The notes: generated by a model not told the origin, from the sequence alone. A stretch of 64,000 nucleotides of DNA from Glossina fuscipes (GCF_014805625.2 NW_023998415.1:47201505-47265504), one strand, 5' to 3'; shown: positions 37,451 to 49,743, counted from the first letter of the stretch. A program made the numbers and translations.

Positions 37451-38110
37451 ATTATACGAGCATAACAACCAACAAATGAGACTTTTTTTGCCATAGGGGT
37501 TTGCCCTAAAAAACTGACCTATGTAATCCAAATTACCTATGGTTAATTTACTAAGGCCCAGTTTTCACCATATCATTAATAGTAAAAATTTTACATATGG
37601 CCAAATCTAAAAAATAGGCTTACACTGTTCACATTCGGAAAGATTAATTTTTAAGTGAAATTATCATTATAAATGAACTTTCGTCAAGAAGTATCGCAAA
37701 CTTGACCTTTGACTTGGCCATCTAAAGATTCAATTTCCGTAGGAACGATTAAACGGCGAAGGATTAAAAACATTACGTCATTCGATCCAAGCTTTTCACG
37801 CCAACTTGGGATGCCGAAATGTCATTGGTAAGCGTTTGTTTTTTTTTTTTTTTTGCGATATTATGAAAATTGCATTGTTCTTCGGGAAAGTGGTCTCATC
37901 CGAATCATTTGCAATAGAGTTCATCGCTGAGCTGAAACACATGCAACATGCAACAAAAAAAAAATAAATGGAGAGATATCAGGCGGACAGACAAACTTAG
38001 ATCGATTCAGAAAATTATTCAAAAAATCCATCTGAAGTCCTTCTGAGTATTACAAACGTTCGCACAAACTAAATATAACTTACACTACAAGCGGTGTAGG
38101 CTAGTGCGTT
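37451..38110 (-). repeat. Family B dispersed repeat
   Basis: Inverted copy directly after the MITE-like element. It includes CCATATCATTAATAGTAAAA, CTTGACCTTTGACTTGGCC, ATCTAAAGATTCAATTTCCG, a GGCGGACAGACAAACTTAG run, ATCGATTCAGAAAATTATTC and the terminus CTACAAGCGGTGTAGGCTA. Confidence 0.7.
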
Positions 38111-39045
38111 GGCAATTGCGAAAGTACCTATGGACTGACATATTACAGCTAAATAGTCTCCGATGCATAGTTTTATGCATTAAAAATTCTTGATAAATTT
38201 AACAAACCCTCTTGGTAAATAGTCGTTGATGTCGTACAGATGTTGTGAAAGAAAGATTGCTAACTAAAGAAAACACTAGCGCTAAGATCACGTACCCTGT
38301 ACCCTGTGCGTCAACGTTTTAGAAATTCATGCAAATTATTCCTATGAAAGAATTTATGCCATTGTTTGTCATTTTTTTTTTTTTTTCTTTAAAAGACAAA
38401 AGTAAAGATAAAAAATAAAAAAACAGTTTTTTTTTTTTTGTTAACATTGTACGAGTCGGTTCATATATATTATATGTAACCGCGAACAATGGAATAAACA
38501 ACTTCAATACAAGAGAAGTTGATTTTAACAGCATAAAAATACATTGAGGCATGCTTTGGTTGCGGATAACAAAAGAATGTCTAAGTATAACATAATTAAA
38601 AGAATAAATGTTTACTTTCTTGTCGACATAACGTAGTAACTTCGGGCAAACAAGAGTTATGTGTATGCCACACAATGACCCATAATGAAGATAACGTTGA
38701 AATAAGAAAAAAGTAATCAGGCGACAACGACAACGACAACAATAACGCCAAACTCATGCACTTTATAATTTAAATCATATCATGTGACAAAGTGTTAAAC
38801 ATTAAATATCATTCATTATTAAACCCAATAGCGGCCGCTGAACGCTTCTTTTTTTTTTTTTCCTTTTTCTTTCTTTTTTTTTTTTAGCGAACCATGAGCC
38901 TTCATATCGCTGAAGTTAATTGTAACAATTGCGGCCCCTTTTCACATCTTAAGAAATGTAGCAATTTATAGGCGTTTTTTCACTATCATCACAACCGCGT
39001 GCATAAATTTGCGCTTAAAATGTACACATATATACGTATATACAT

Positions 39046-39078
<33 letters not shown>

Positions 39079-39772
39079 TTATCGCTTGTTAACACTTATT
39101 TATCAATTTGTTGAAGTTGCAAGTATTTATATATTTTTGTACGTGTATGTATAAGGTGTGTACAGCTAGCTACCAACATATATATGGATACATTTATTAC
39201 ACTCGTAAATGTTTACAACATGTTTGTTAAGATGAAGCTAAGACTACTGCTAACGGTCGTTATAATCATAGTCACATAGTTCGAATACTTTATGCACACT
39301 CCACTACATATACATATTACATTGCCTCATTGAAAGATATTGAAGGACTAGAGTTTATTTCGTTTCGTTTTGTGCAAAACTAATGCAACCGATTACTTAC
39401 ATATGTACACATACAGAGCCATGGACATATGAACAGCATTCATTTTTTTATGATATTTCTGGGAGTTTATGCTACTCGTTCTTCGAGATCTTTCGGGCGA
39501 AATCTCATTATTGAGGAAATTTTCATATTGACGAAATTTCACTGTTGAGGAACGCATTGCGTCGAAAACGGAAAACTATAAGACTTTGTTGCATTCCTGT
39601 ATTCCTAGTAATACCTAAGCGATAGAAACCTTGCTTCTTAAATTCCGGCATCTGTCCACCTATTAGATTCTTTAGTTCATGCAAGAGAAAAAAATTCAAC
39701 CTAGACTGTTACATTATATCGATCATATACTTTACAGCGTTCGCTTCATCTTTGGGACTCAGCACAAATATT
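38111..39772. other. AT-rich non-coding, nothing recognised
   Basis: No gene is recognised; poly-T/poly-A tracts near 38370-38440 and 38850-38885 and (TA)n at 39050-39072 are the only structures. Confidence 0.5.
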
Positions 39773-39964
39773 ATGGTATTTGGACCAATTCTGTTAATTT
39801 TTATCTCGGTACTCAGTAACACTTGTACGTTGCCGTCAGATATACTGAAAAATAATAAAAGTTTGAGGCAGAGATACGTAGGATGTATAAGAAACAGAAA
39901 AATAAGAAGAGGAAGAAGAACATATTTTTATCTCGTACTCAATCATTTAAAAAGCCGTGCTTAG
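39773..39964 (+). CDS. Doubtful small ORF with signal-peptide-like start
   Basis: From the ATG at 39773 a 63-residue frame reads MVFGPILLIFISVLSNTCTL, a plausible secretion signal, followed by a strongly basic remainder rich in Arg and Lys (for example IRNRKIRRGRRTYFY). It ends at TAG 39962. No TATA box with initiator, splice site or related sequence in the window supports it, and it lies in a repeat-rich desert. It is not recognised as any known protein. A chance frame is the more likely explanation; it is listed only because of the signal-plus-basic composition. Confidence 0.15.
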   Translation: MVFGPILLIFISVLSNTCTLPSDILKNNKSLRQRYVGCIRNRKIRRGRRTYFYLVLNHLKSRA

Positions 39965-40699
39965 CTTGAACATATTTTCGTCAATCGTCATGAGTCCAAT
40001 GCGCCCAAGTTAAATATCTTGTTAATTTTTTTTTTTTTTTTTTTTTGTGCATTCTTTAGAAGACACCTTGACTGCTTTCTCGGATAACGATTGTAATAAT
40101 GAAAGCAACAATTCTGCTCGATTTCACATAAAGTGCTGCCTAATGAAATTACTTTCTGGAGTACTTTGATACTGCGCACCTATGTCCATTACTTATAGAT
40201 TTTTACTTCACTGCTAACAAACTTAATCGCAACTGAGAATACTCTCACTTAAAAATTGCTAAGATATTTTTGATGCTACTACCAGAATATGTCCAAAGAA
40301 TTTTCACAAAAAAAAAAAATAAAAAAAAGAAAAGATCACAATTTAAAGTATATTTTAAAGGAAAAGTAAAATTTTTGCATTTTTTTTTCATTTTCATGCT
40401 ATGTATATGTCCGTGCCTGTACAGGTAGATAAACGTAGGCATTTAAACTTGCACTTGCCGCGTTATTACGTAAATAACATATGAACGCAATACATGCATT
40501 TATGATGATATTAGCGAAATATGCAAACGATATTTAATGTGTATGCGCTTGCAATTTACACACAATAACCTTTTCTTTTTGAGTCGTTAAATCAAAAATG
40601 TTTCAACATTCGAATGCTAAAGCGCTTGCATCACGCTTCTTCTATTTGTATATTCATCTTACGTAACAACGTTAGTTGTAAAATTGTGTGTGGGAAATA
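39965..40699. other. Non-coding, nothing recognised
   Basis: Only a poly-T run (40028-40046) and A-rich tracts near 40310-40335 are noted. Confidence 0.5.
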
Positions 40700-41060
40700 A
40701 TAATGACTGGCATAAATAAATTGATCGACAAGTACCCAAGTTTCTATTCGCTAAACTCTTCCTTGCGGAAGTCTTGTTCAAGGCAATCTGGTAACATGTT
40801 AGGTTCTTGCATGTGTTTTGATCATTTTTTCACTTGGTTTGCCATTTCTTCAGCATTTCGAAACTACGTGCCAGCCAAGCCATGCTGCATCGATCTGAAA
40901 AAGGTGATAATCAGCAGGCGTTATGTCTATTGAGTACACTGGGTGCGACAAAACTTCCCATTCAAACTGGAACAGTGTATCGTTGACAACTAGTGCAATG
41001 TGCAGGCGAGGGTTGTCATGCAAGAGGATGACTTTGCATCTGGCCACCGCTATTGCCGGT
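40700..41060 (-). pseudogene. Mariner transposase, C-terminal part, dead
   Basis: Reading the minus strand from about 41047 gives ARCKVILLHDNPRLHIALVV, the 'VILLHDNARPHVA' block containing the second catalytic Asp. FEWEVLSHPVYSIDITPADY and HLF follow, the 'WEVLPHPPYSPDLAPSDYHLF' block with the third Asp. A frameshift then leads to RSMQHGLAGT and RNAEEMANQV, the usual continuation. Later stops end the similarity near 40750. This is a classic mariner of the D34D type and differs from the relic at 13340. Its N-terminus and ends are missing. Confidence 0.85.
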
Positions 41061-42799
41061 CATCGCACATAAATATCTCAAAAACAGTGAACTGCCAAGA
41101 TTTTCGAAAGTTTTTTTAAAAGTTGGTTTCGTGCCATCTATAAAACTGAATTGGCATATTAGAAGATTGAGCCTGAACCTAGCTTTGAATGATATGCAAT
41201 TTTAATATTCCGCGGAAAGAGAGCTTACTACACATCGAGCATCTTCCTTATATAGTCTTTTACTGCTGCTGCCCACCGCTACCAATTTCATCGGTTTCTC
41301 TACCCTCTCATAGTAATACTCATGTTTACATATATTCCTTAAAAAAAAAAAAATATATATATATATATACAAAATCAACCTACTTTGTCCAGCTTGATAG
41401 TGAACTTGTTTTCCTTCTTTATTTTGATGTGTGTACATATGAACATGCGCATGTATGTGCCTCTGTTGCTCTTCAATTTATTTTGCTTGCTAAAAATAAC
41501 CATGTAAACTAGTTTCTCAAAAAACAAAAATAAAACAAAAGAAAAAAAAAAAAATAATAATAATAATAATAAAACAAAAAGAATAAATTTGCAATATAGA
41601 GTGTGACCTTGATTTAGTCAATTACATGGACGTTTCTGGTTAATGGTTGTTTTGGCTTTGCTAAACTATATTATATTAAATAAAATTTTATCTTTACTGT
41701 GAACATGTCAAGCATAAGATATGTTTATGTTTAACAAAAAAAAAAAAAAACAAGTAACTGAATTATATTCGCCTTACGGCGCATCTTGCATGCCCTCCAT
41801 TGCAAACACATAAATGCTAGTCATTGAGGAATTATAAGATGACGATTTTTTTTTATTATTTTAATTTATTTTTCAACTACAAATCATGTGCATAGAAAGA
41901 ATTAAAAATAATTATTCAAATGATCGCCTTGCTGCTCAAATCATTCATTAATTATTAATTATTTTAACCGTCAACTGGCCTTACTATACGAATTCGCGTA
42001 TTGTTCATCAATGAGGCCAATTTCCCCTTAAAAGTATTTAAGGAGTATATCAAAGGATCGCAAAGTAAGTGACAGTGCAGTTGCAGTACCAAGCCGAGCA
42101 GGCAATAAATGAGCGCTCAAACAAAGAGTTAGATGTGCGCGGTTATAGCGTAAAAACGAACGAAAGAAAAAAGAAGAAAGAAGACGAGAAATCTGATCCC
42201 TGAGTCCTATATTCTAGACAAAGGGTACAATGCGCTTAAGTTTATTCAAATTATATGACGAGCACGGCGTGAACACTTCGACACAGTAATTAACCTGCGA
42301 GATAAGCAGAGCACGGGCAACGATATATTCAACTTAAACTGACAATTATCGATTAAGATTGTATAATTTCGATAGCTGCACATCAGAATTCAGCGTTCGA
42401 TTCATAATTGACATAATTTCCATTCAATTAATACGCTTTTCACCTAATCTAAGAATTACGTTGAAGGAATGCCTGACCCGGGCAGATCGAAAAAGTTTAA
42501 CTTTAATCTTACATTTATTGATACAAGGCATAGTCTCCAGGGATTGGTTAATCTCAGTTTCGAATGTGCGAATGTCATTACAGAATTGGAAAATCACTCG
42601 CGAACACTCAACGACTTAGAAGCCAGAGACGGAGAATTAATGTGACCTATTGAAACGAATTGTTGTCGGTTAAAGGTATACATAGGGCCGCACAAACTTA
42701 CAAGCGCTTGACTTAATCGTATAACTTATTGATAAGTTTAATGCATAAGACTCTGCCAAACGCATTTGTTAAATCAAGAGAGACGCGAATACAATTATT
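41061..42799. other. Non-coding, nothing recognised
   Basis: No supported gene. AT-rich with (TA)n at 41353-41370 and (AAT)n at 41552-41572. The 42050-42700 part is more balanced in composition and has an open frame of about 86 codons at 42359 without recognisable motifs; it may be old mobile DNA. Confidence 0.4.
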
Positions 42800-43085
42800 T
42801 ACCACTAAGTTGAATGTGAACCATTTGCAATAGCGTTCGTCCTTATGTCAAAAAACGCCACTGTACCAAATTTCATCGAAATATCGCAAAAAGTGCGACC
42901 AATAGCTTGAACACAAATTTTCATCGACAGACACTAGACGGACAAACAGGCTTAGATTAATTATTATTCAGATTATGATTCTTTATCGATCGGCATAATA
43001 AAAGATGGGTCTGTCTTAAGCCTTTCTGCGTAGTACATACGTTCACACTAACTGAACATAGTGTAGGGTATAATTAACAGCAAAA
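42800..43085 (-). repeat. Family B dispersed repeat
   Basis: Inverted copy with GAACCATTTGCAATAGCGTT, CCAAATTTCATCGAAATATC, a CACTAGACGGACAAACAGGC run, ATCGATCGGCATAATAAAAG and ATGGGTCTGTCTTAAGCC, ending at AACATAGTGTAGGGTATA. Confidence 0.8.
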
Positions 43086-43889
43086 AATTTCCATCAGATA
43101 CCCCTATCTTTTAGACCCTAGCATATGTAGGGGGTATTAGGAAAAACAAGCCATTGCCTGGAAAGAAAGTCTAATTTCTGGTTTCCCATGACTATGAAAC
43201 AAAAAATTAACGAAACTTTTTTTGCGAAATAAAACTAAATTTGCTAAATGTGGATCACGCCCTGTGATATTTTGGGCGTCCACCGATATACTTACGATGG
43301 ACTTTCCATGAAAGCAATTTTGAGTTTGCTTGTGTATTATTACCAAAAACGAGTGAATAACTAAGGGCCAAGCGATATAGTGTAGGGTATCTAATCGTCG
43401 ACCTTACCCGGCTATAACGTTCTCACTTGTTTTCTTCTGAAGAAAAAAATTTTTTTAAAAAATAGAAGATGAAATTTTTAGAATTTTCTTCTAATTTCAT
43501 ATCACTTAATATGAACTGCAATAAACTAGAAGTTGAGCGTGACACACTTGCACGTAATAACAACATTTAACCCTGAATTGTTTACGTGCGTATTAAACAA
43601 TTGAAGGCGTTTGGATGAAATGTCTAGCAATTTTTTTTAACAGAATTTAAAAAAAAAAAAAAACTTATTTATTATCATTTCAATGATATTTTATTTACTA
43701 TTAATCAAATCATTTATTTGATCTTTCATTAGCCTAGAGGCGAAAACAACAATAACATGAAAACAAAACGTAAAGGTGTGTTATTTAATTTCGACAGAAG
43801 AAATAAAACATTTTGCACATTTTATGCACAATAAATAAGTGCGCGTATACACTGCATGACAAAATTAATGCAAATAATTGCAAATTTGT
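43086..43889. other. Non-coding with a detached family B end
   Basis: At 43379-43433 the sequence TAGTGTAGGGTATC, TAATCGTCGACCTTACCCGG and CTATAACGTTCTCACTTGT looks like a family B terminus without a body. The rest holds no recognised feature. Confidence 0.5.
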
Positions 43890-44700
43890 TTGTACCCTCC
43901 ACCACTTGTGGTACAGCGTATATTAACTCAGTGTTGTCATATGCGACATGGAGGAGAGCTTAAAATGGATCCACATTTTATTATACCAATCGCTTCAAAA
44001 TCATTGACCTAAATTGATCAAAGTCTGTCTGTCCGTCTTATATACTGTCCATATAAATTTGTGATCCAACTACAGGCAGCAAGTCTTGAGATATTTTGAT
44101 GAAATTTGCTATATAGTGACGTATTTTGACGCAAGGAAAAACGCTATTGAAAATGATTTGAATCGGTCCATTTTTTCGACCACTCCCCATATCAAAACCC
44201 TATTCTAAAAAGTCGTTATTTGCAAAAAAAATTAAAATAATTTTCAAATTTTCTCCATGTTCAAGTAGTAGTATTTCGGCATTCTAAATTTGTATGAAAA
44301 CTTTGGACTGGCTGGGGCAATTTTTGAATGCTCCCCCAATTTAGCGAAAACTAAAGTTCATACGAAAAAAAGGCATGATTTTCAATGCTTCGCAATGCTT
44401 AATTTAACATAAAGCAATGAACTATGCCTAATTTGGAGCACCTCGGCCTATTTTTTGAATCCTATCCTAATAAGTTTGGAAATTGACCCATAATATTATA
44501 GTAATTTTGTACAGCAATGAACTGTACAAAATGTAGACAATCTACGGTTATTTTTGAATCCTGCCCTATGTAAGAATTAAACTTGTACTGCATTAGGTTG
44601 CGTTTTGGGGCCGCTTCCCCAGAATTACGCACATGAAAAATACAATTTTCGTGTTTTATAATAATTTTGAAAAGTTTCGGATTTGTCGGACTTGTCAATC
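43890..44700 (+). repeat. Family B dispersed repeat, near full length
   Basis: Starts GTACCCTCCACCACTTGTGG, then ACCAATCGCTTCAAAATCAT, CTGTCTGTCCGTCTTATATA, CATATAAATTTGTGATCCAA, GTCTTGAGATATTTTGATG, GGACGTATTTTGACGCAAGG-like sequence (GTGACGTATTTTGACGCAAG), TTGAATCGGTCCATTTTTTC and GACCACTCCCCATATCAAAA. The 3' part repeats 'GAATCCT(A/G)(T/C)CCTA' segments about 110 bp apart (44457-44467 and 44556-44566). Confidence 0.85.
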
Positions 44701-45519
44701 AAATCTCAAAAACCCCATCAAATATATATATATACAAAGTGTTGTTACGTGGGACTGACTCTTTACCGATACGAGTTGAAGGCGTGTATCAAATGAGATT
44801 TTTAAACTACATGCCAGAATGTATTAATGTCGAGAGATGTACGCAATTGTTTTGCTCTTAACTGCGCATACATATAAATAATACATTCAGGTATAAATAT
44901 GCGATAAGCAAACAAATCTTGAAAGTTATAAAACATAATGAGAAGAAAAAACATTATTTTTACTAACATTTGATTAACGAGTTAAAGTAGTTGGAATAAC
45001 AATACCATTCGAAACGTGGAATTGCTTCTTTTTTTTTGTTTTGCTTTTCAACATATGCCCGCCAAAAAAATAATTTCATATTAAGAGTTGAGCTAACAAA
45101 TTTTGAAAGATAGAAGAAAGATCGAGATAAGCGCATCATAAACGCGAATAAGAAATTTTATGGAACATGAACGCCTTTTCAAATCTACTTCCGTATTATC
45201 GTTTTTACCAATTACAATTTCCGGGATTGTAGATTGAAGATCTCTTACCTTACGGTTTATACTTGAGTAAAGTAAGCAGCGAAAATAGTGAGAAAATTTC
45301 TAATTTTTTGGGCATCAAATCGTTCGCCATTGAATCATTTTCATATCATTTCAGGCAAACGCATAAATGATTCCAGCAAACACAAGTAGTTTTAATAAGA
45401 ATAAAAATTCACAGTCGATTTATACTGAAATCGATCCATCGGTTCAACATTGGCATTTAACTAAATTTGGAAGGGATACGCGCTTTATAAAAACACGAGT
45501 AAGCAAATTAGAGCCGGAC
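44701..45519. other. Non-coding, nothing recognised
   Basis: No supported gene. A frame from the ATG at 45367 runs into the following family B copy and shows no motifs. Confidence 0.45.
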
Positions 45520-46615
45520 AAGGCTAACCCTACCCTATACCCTACATCAATTCAACTAGTAAAGATAATCACTCGTTTTGGTAAGAATACATTCTTTTTA
45601 TGCAAAGACATACTTTTCATGAAAGTCCCCATATTGGACGGTGCCTAAGAGACTACACGACCTGATCCAAATTTAACAAATGTAATTTACTTGCCAAACA
45701 AATTTCTAGAAATTACACATTCTCGCTATGCTTTCGATGATAAGTCCTAAATGTATTAGGATCTAAACAAGAGACCTATCTGATTCAAATTCCCTATCGC
45801 TAATTTTTTTTTTTGCTAAATTGCTACTATCATCTATCAAGTGATTTTCATCGTTTTCGTAAAATATTAAAAATTACATTTTTTTCTGAAGCACTTACAA
45901 TTCAAGAGATATCTTATATGGATTGGGGTTCAAGAAATAGACGTATGTGATTCAAATTTTGTACAATTAATTTTTATGTCAAACTGCTATGATGAACTAA
46001 TTTTCATTACAAAACGTTAACAATTAGACGTCAGGGCTTACATTTTCTAAAACTCTTTATAAGCGGTGGTATCCAAAATATTAGCCTACATGGTTCAAAC
46101 TCGGTCCAAACGATAATTTCTTTCTCAATTTACCCATACGAACCAATTTTCACCATGAAATATTGAAAATCAGACCTATTTACTATATAAAGATTCAGTT
46201 TTCGTAGAAATGGTTATACGAGAGGGTGTTCAAAAAACTCACTCAGCCAAATCAAATTTTTCGTACCAAATTAGAAAGTCGAAATACTGCTACTCAGCGC
46301 CTTTCGTCGACAAATTTTGCCATTTTTTTTATTTTGGGGGCTGGTTGAAGAAACGGACCAATCCAAACCATTTTCAATAATGTTCGTCCTTATGTAAAAA
46401 AATTTCAGTCAGTGTACTAAATTTCATAAAAATATCTCAAAAAGTGCGACTTGCAGCTTGAAGATAGACTTACATGGACTGCCACGAGACAGCCAGACAA
46501 ACATATGAATGGCATAATAAAAGGTGAATCTATTTTATGCACTGCCGATTGTTACCCACGTTCCCGCAAACTTAATATATCCTGTACCATAAGTGGTGTC
46601 GGACATAAACGGGAA
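45520..46615 (-). repeat. Family B dispersed repeat, long inverted copy
   Basis: It begins CTACCCTATACCCTACATC, contains several degenerate ~120-bp modules with CGCTATGC...GATAAG, 'CAAACTGCTATGATGAACTA' and 'CCATGAAATATTGAAAATC' motifs, then AACCATTTTCAATAATGTTC, TTCATAAAAATATCTCAAAA, TAATAAAAGGTGAATCTATT and the terminus CCTGTACCATAAGTGGTGTC. Confidence 0.8.
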
Positions 46616-49203
46616 TTCGACAAAAGACTCAATAAGCCCGAAAAAATATTCTTTAAAATAGATAACATTTATATGTGTGGCGTTGTATTTAAGTACACAT
46701 GTCCGCTTATAAAATTGCTTTTGAAGTGCTGTCAAACAATCAACAGAAATCGGATTTGAAATTTCGCGTACGTTCATATCATTTATGGAGTATAAAAAGT
46801 TCTTATGTTATTCTTATGTTAATACATTTTCTCTTTGCCTATATGCAATGCAATACAGACGAGGAGGAGTAATGGCAAGACAGTGTAAACAATTCATAAA
46901 CGATTGTTTCTCTTATAAGCATGATGTAAATCGGACTTAATATAGTTTCTCTTTCGCTTTCGATTTCCTTCATAGAGCGTATTGTGGACTAGGATTAGTT
47001 AGTTTTTTTTTAATGCAATGAATTACTCATGAGAGACCTCTTTCAGTATATATATTTATGATTCTTATCAGCCTGAATAATGAATGAAAAAATCATAAAT
47101 TTCTTCTTTGCTCTAAGGCATTTAGATCGACATTAGTTTGGTGTTCTCTTAAGTCGTGTCACACACAACGTCCAATTCAAAAAGCAGCTAAATTTGGCTA
47201 AGAATTGACCATTACTAAACACAAAACACTGCATGAATATGCGGTTGAGTAATTGACCTAAGACTTTCAATTATTCGAAGAGATGTTAATAAACTGTATA
47301 AAATGCTGTTTTAAAATATATACGATATACGATATACGATATACGATATATAGGATAAATGAGGAGAAACCATTGCGCCATCTTCCAGTTAGGCTAAAAA
47401 TCGTGTACAAGCTAACGATTAGGTAGATATTAGGCAATGCACGTAAATTGCGCTTATTTGGGTGCAGTTAGAGATTAAATAATTCAATGCATATTTAATT
47501 AATTGATTGTAAACGAGAAAGCATTTCTTCCCTCAAAAACAAATGGCCACATAAAAGAGGTTACTTATCTTAGCTCAGCAACACTTAAATTATAAATTGA
47601 TTTAATGTCAATTTATGCAAGAAAATATCAATCGTCATCGATAATAGGCATCAATATAAAAAGCTTTCTTTTCAAATTCAAATTTCGATGTCCTCCGCTC
47701 CACTCTGTCCACACTAATCTGTACAATGTACCTGTTTCGCTACAGCCATGAACAAAAAAAAAAAAAAAAAAAGAGAAAAAGCAACCGCTAAGGTTAAGGA
47801 ATTTCAGTGTCAGAAACGGGCAAAATCGAAGATTTCAGCTTGGATGACTTTCTAGCAAAATTCTTGCGATACATCCAACTCTCTCTCCAAGCATAAGCAA
47901 TTCCGTTTAGATGTGACTCAAAAAACCTGCACTGAATTTATTGCAGCAGTGCTTTTGCGTAATTTGCTTAGCGCTTCGAAAAGCACTTAAGAATTAATTC
48001 TCTTAGCACAATTCTTGTGGAAATCATAATACTTTCATTTAAAGGAAGTTTAACGAAACCGAATAAACCTAGACGTATTGTTATAGATGAAGAAGTAATA
48101 AAAACAATAATAACTTGAAAGACCGAGGGCACATACACCCTATTACAAGCCCCTGTACATATATGTACAAATACTTTAGTTCATTTTTGAAGATATCATC
48201 AAACCTGATTGCGGACATACCCGTCGTTTATATACACATCTGCTTACATATATGTATATACTATATGTATATATGTATATAATTTTGCATGATAATAAGT
48301 GTGAGGGCTATTATGATTTTAAAGTCTTTAGTAAAGTTGAGGAACATAACAAATACCTACATCCATACATATACATCTATGCATATACGCTTGTGCATTA
48401 TATACTTAAGTAACTTGGCATGTGATGAAGTCGAGTAAATATTGGGCATGAAACCAGTAAAAATGCCATAAATATATATATATATAGGGTTAGAGTCAAG
48501 CATTTAATACGTTACCCTATTAAAATATAGAAATTTTTCAACATTTCTGCCTATTAAGCTAAATTTAACTTAATTAGAAGACTTTCTTGTAATTAATTTA
48601 ATTACTAATTTTTAATCCAGTTATTACTTAGGTTAAATGATTTTATTTTAATTAATTTAATTTCGCATTTCGGAAAGATTATATAACATGCATGCATTCG
48701 CATGATCGCAATGATCAATATATCCCATCATTGTTAGTTAGATCTTAACTCAGCTATCACAACTAATAAAAATAATAATAATAATAATAATCATAAGGAG
48801 CGAAAAGTTTATTTTCAAAAGCGAATCCTACTTTGATACGGGTATGAATTTAAGAAATAGCCGCAAATGCAAGTCGTGCTGCCCTCCATAAAAAACTTGA
48901 TAAAAATTCTGCATTAATCTAACATAACATAAGAATCAACCCCATGTCGATAAAAAGTCCATTTCACTTTTACACTAAGATTGAGAGAATTGAGAGACTC
49001 TCAGTATTTTCTCGATATTATAAATGTAAACTTTCGATTACTTGCAAGCCATGCCCCTAAGGTGATTTTTGCCTATGCCTATGTTGTAGGGTGTAAAGCG
49101 TCATCTTCTGCCCGTAAGTCGGCATACAAGTATAAGCTAAAGATTTTTTCTTTTCTTTCGAATCTTTATTGTTGTTGTTGTTGTTGTATTTTGTTTTTGT
49201 AAG
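46616..49203. other. AT-rich intergenic DNA upstream of the first peptide gene
   Basis: No gene is recognised. It contains a 7-bp tandem (ATACGAT, four to five copies, 47319-47350), a poly-A run at 47754-47772 and an (AAT)n tract at 48773-48791. Confidence 0.55.
47319..47350. repeat. (ATACGAT)n minisatellite
   Basis: Four to five perfect 7-bp units. Confidence 0.9.
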
Positions 49204-49240
49204 TATAAAAGACATTGATCAATTTGTATTGAACTCAGTT
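49204..49240 (+). promoter_or_regulatory. TATA + initiator promoter of peptide gene 1
   Basis: TATAAAA at 49204-49210 and an insect-type initiator TCAGTT at 49235-49240. Taking its A (49237) as +1 puts the TATA box at -33, close to the normal insect spacing. The inferred 5' leader is about 118 nt. Gene 2 has the same pair of elements at nearly the same spacing. Confidence 0.7.
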
Positions 49241-49354
49241 AAGTTTTAAAAATAAGGAAACAATCAGTCTGAGAATACACATCGACCATAGTGCAGGTGT
49301 AACAACATAAATTATATTTTTTTGTCATTTTGCACTTGCGTAACGAAAGGCATA

Positions 49355-49649
49355 ATGAAACTTTTAACTGCGGTAAGTTGCGTGAATCGCGTCTCAACAA
49401 AAATAATATTCAAAATTTTTATCTTGTCTTCCATTGTGTTCTTTTTTCTTCATCTTCTTTTCTTTCTTCTTCATATAGACAATTTACTTATGCCTTCTTT
49501 CGATTGCCTTTATTGCGATTGTCTCGGCCGTGCCTGTCGATGAGTCTTTGTTAGGCAATATTTATGAATCCGGAGATCAGCCAACCGCCCAAAACTCGCA
49601 ATCGATTTTTAAATTAAAAAAACTAAAAAAACTTCTTCTATGGGGTTAA
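49355..49649 (+). CDS. Small secreted peptide precursor, gene 1 (two exons)
   Basis: Coding exons are 49355-49372 and 49479-49649; the 106-bp intron has GTAAGT and a pyrimidine-rich TTCATATAG acceptor, phase 0 after codon 6. The 62-residue product has a signal peptide (MKLLTATIYLCLLSIAFIAI, ending VSA at residue 23). A mature part of about 39 residues starts VPVDESLLG, has an acidic/polar middle and ends SIFKLKKLKKLLLWG, a cationic amphipathic helix-like segment; the final Gly could allow C-terminal amidation. Gene 2 at 61463 is a paralogue with the same exon plan. The layout resembles effector or host-defence peptide precursors, but there is no dibasic cleavage site and no Cys in the mature part; the function is unknown. 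TATA/initiator upstream and AATAAA downstream support a real gene. Confidence 0.75.
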
Positions 49650-49743
49650 ATTTTGTCTGAGCCTTTTTCCCACGTATTACATTTTTCATAAAATATGATC
49701 ATGCTTTTTACATCATTATTTTTAATATTTTTTTTAAAATTTA

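Noticed and set aside
42359..42619. 86-codon open frame
   Set aside because: No recognisable motif, no splice or promoter context; possibly old mobile DNA.
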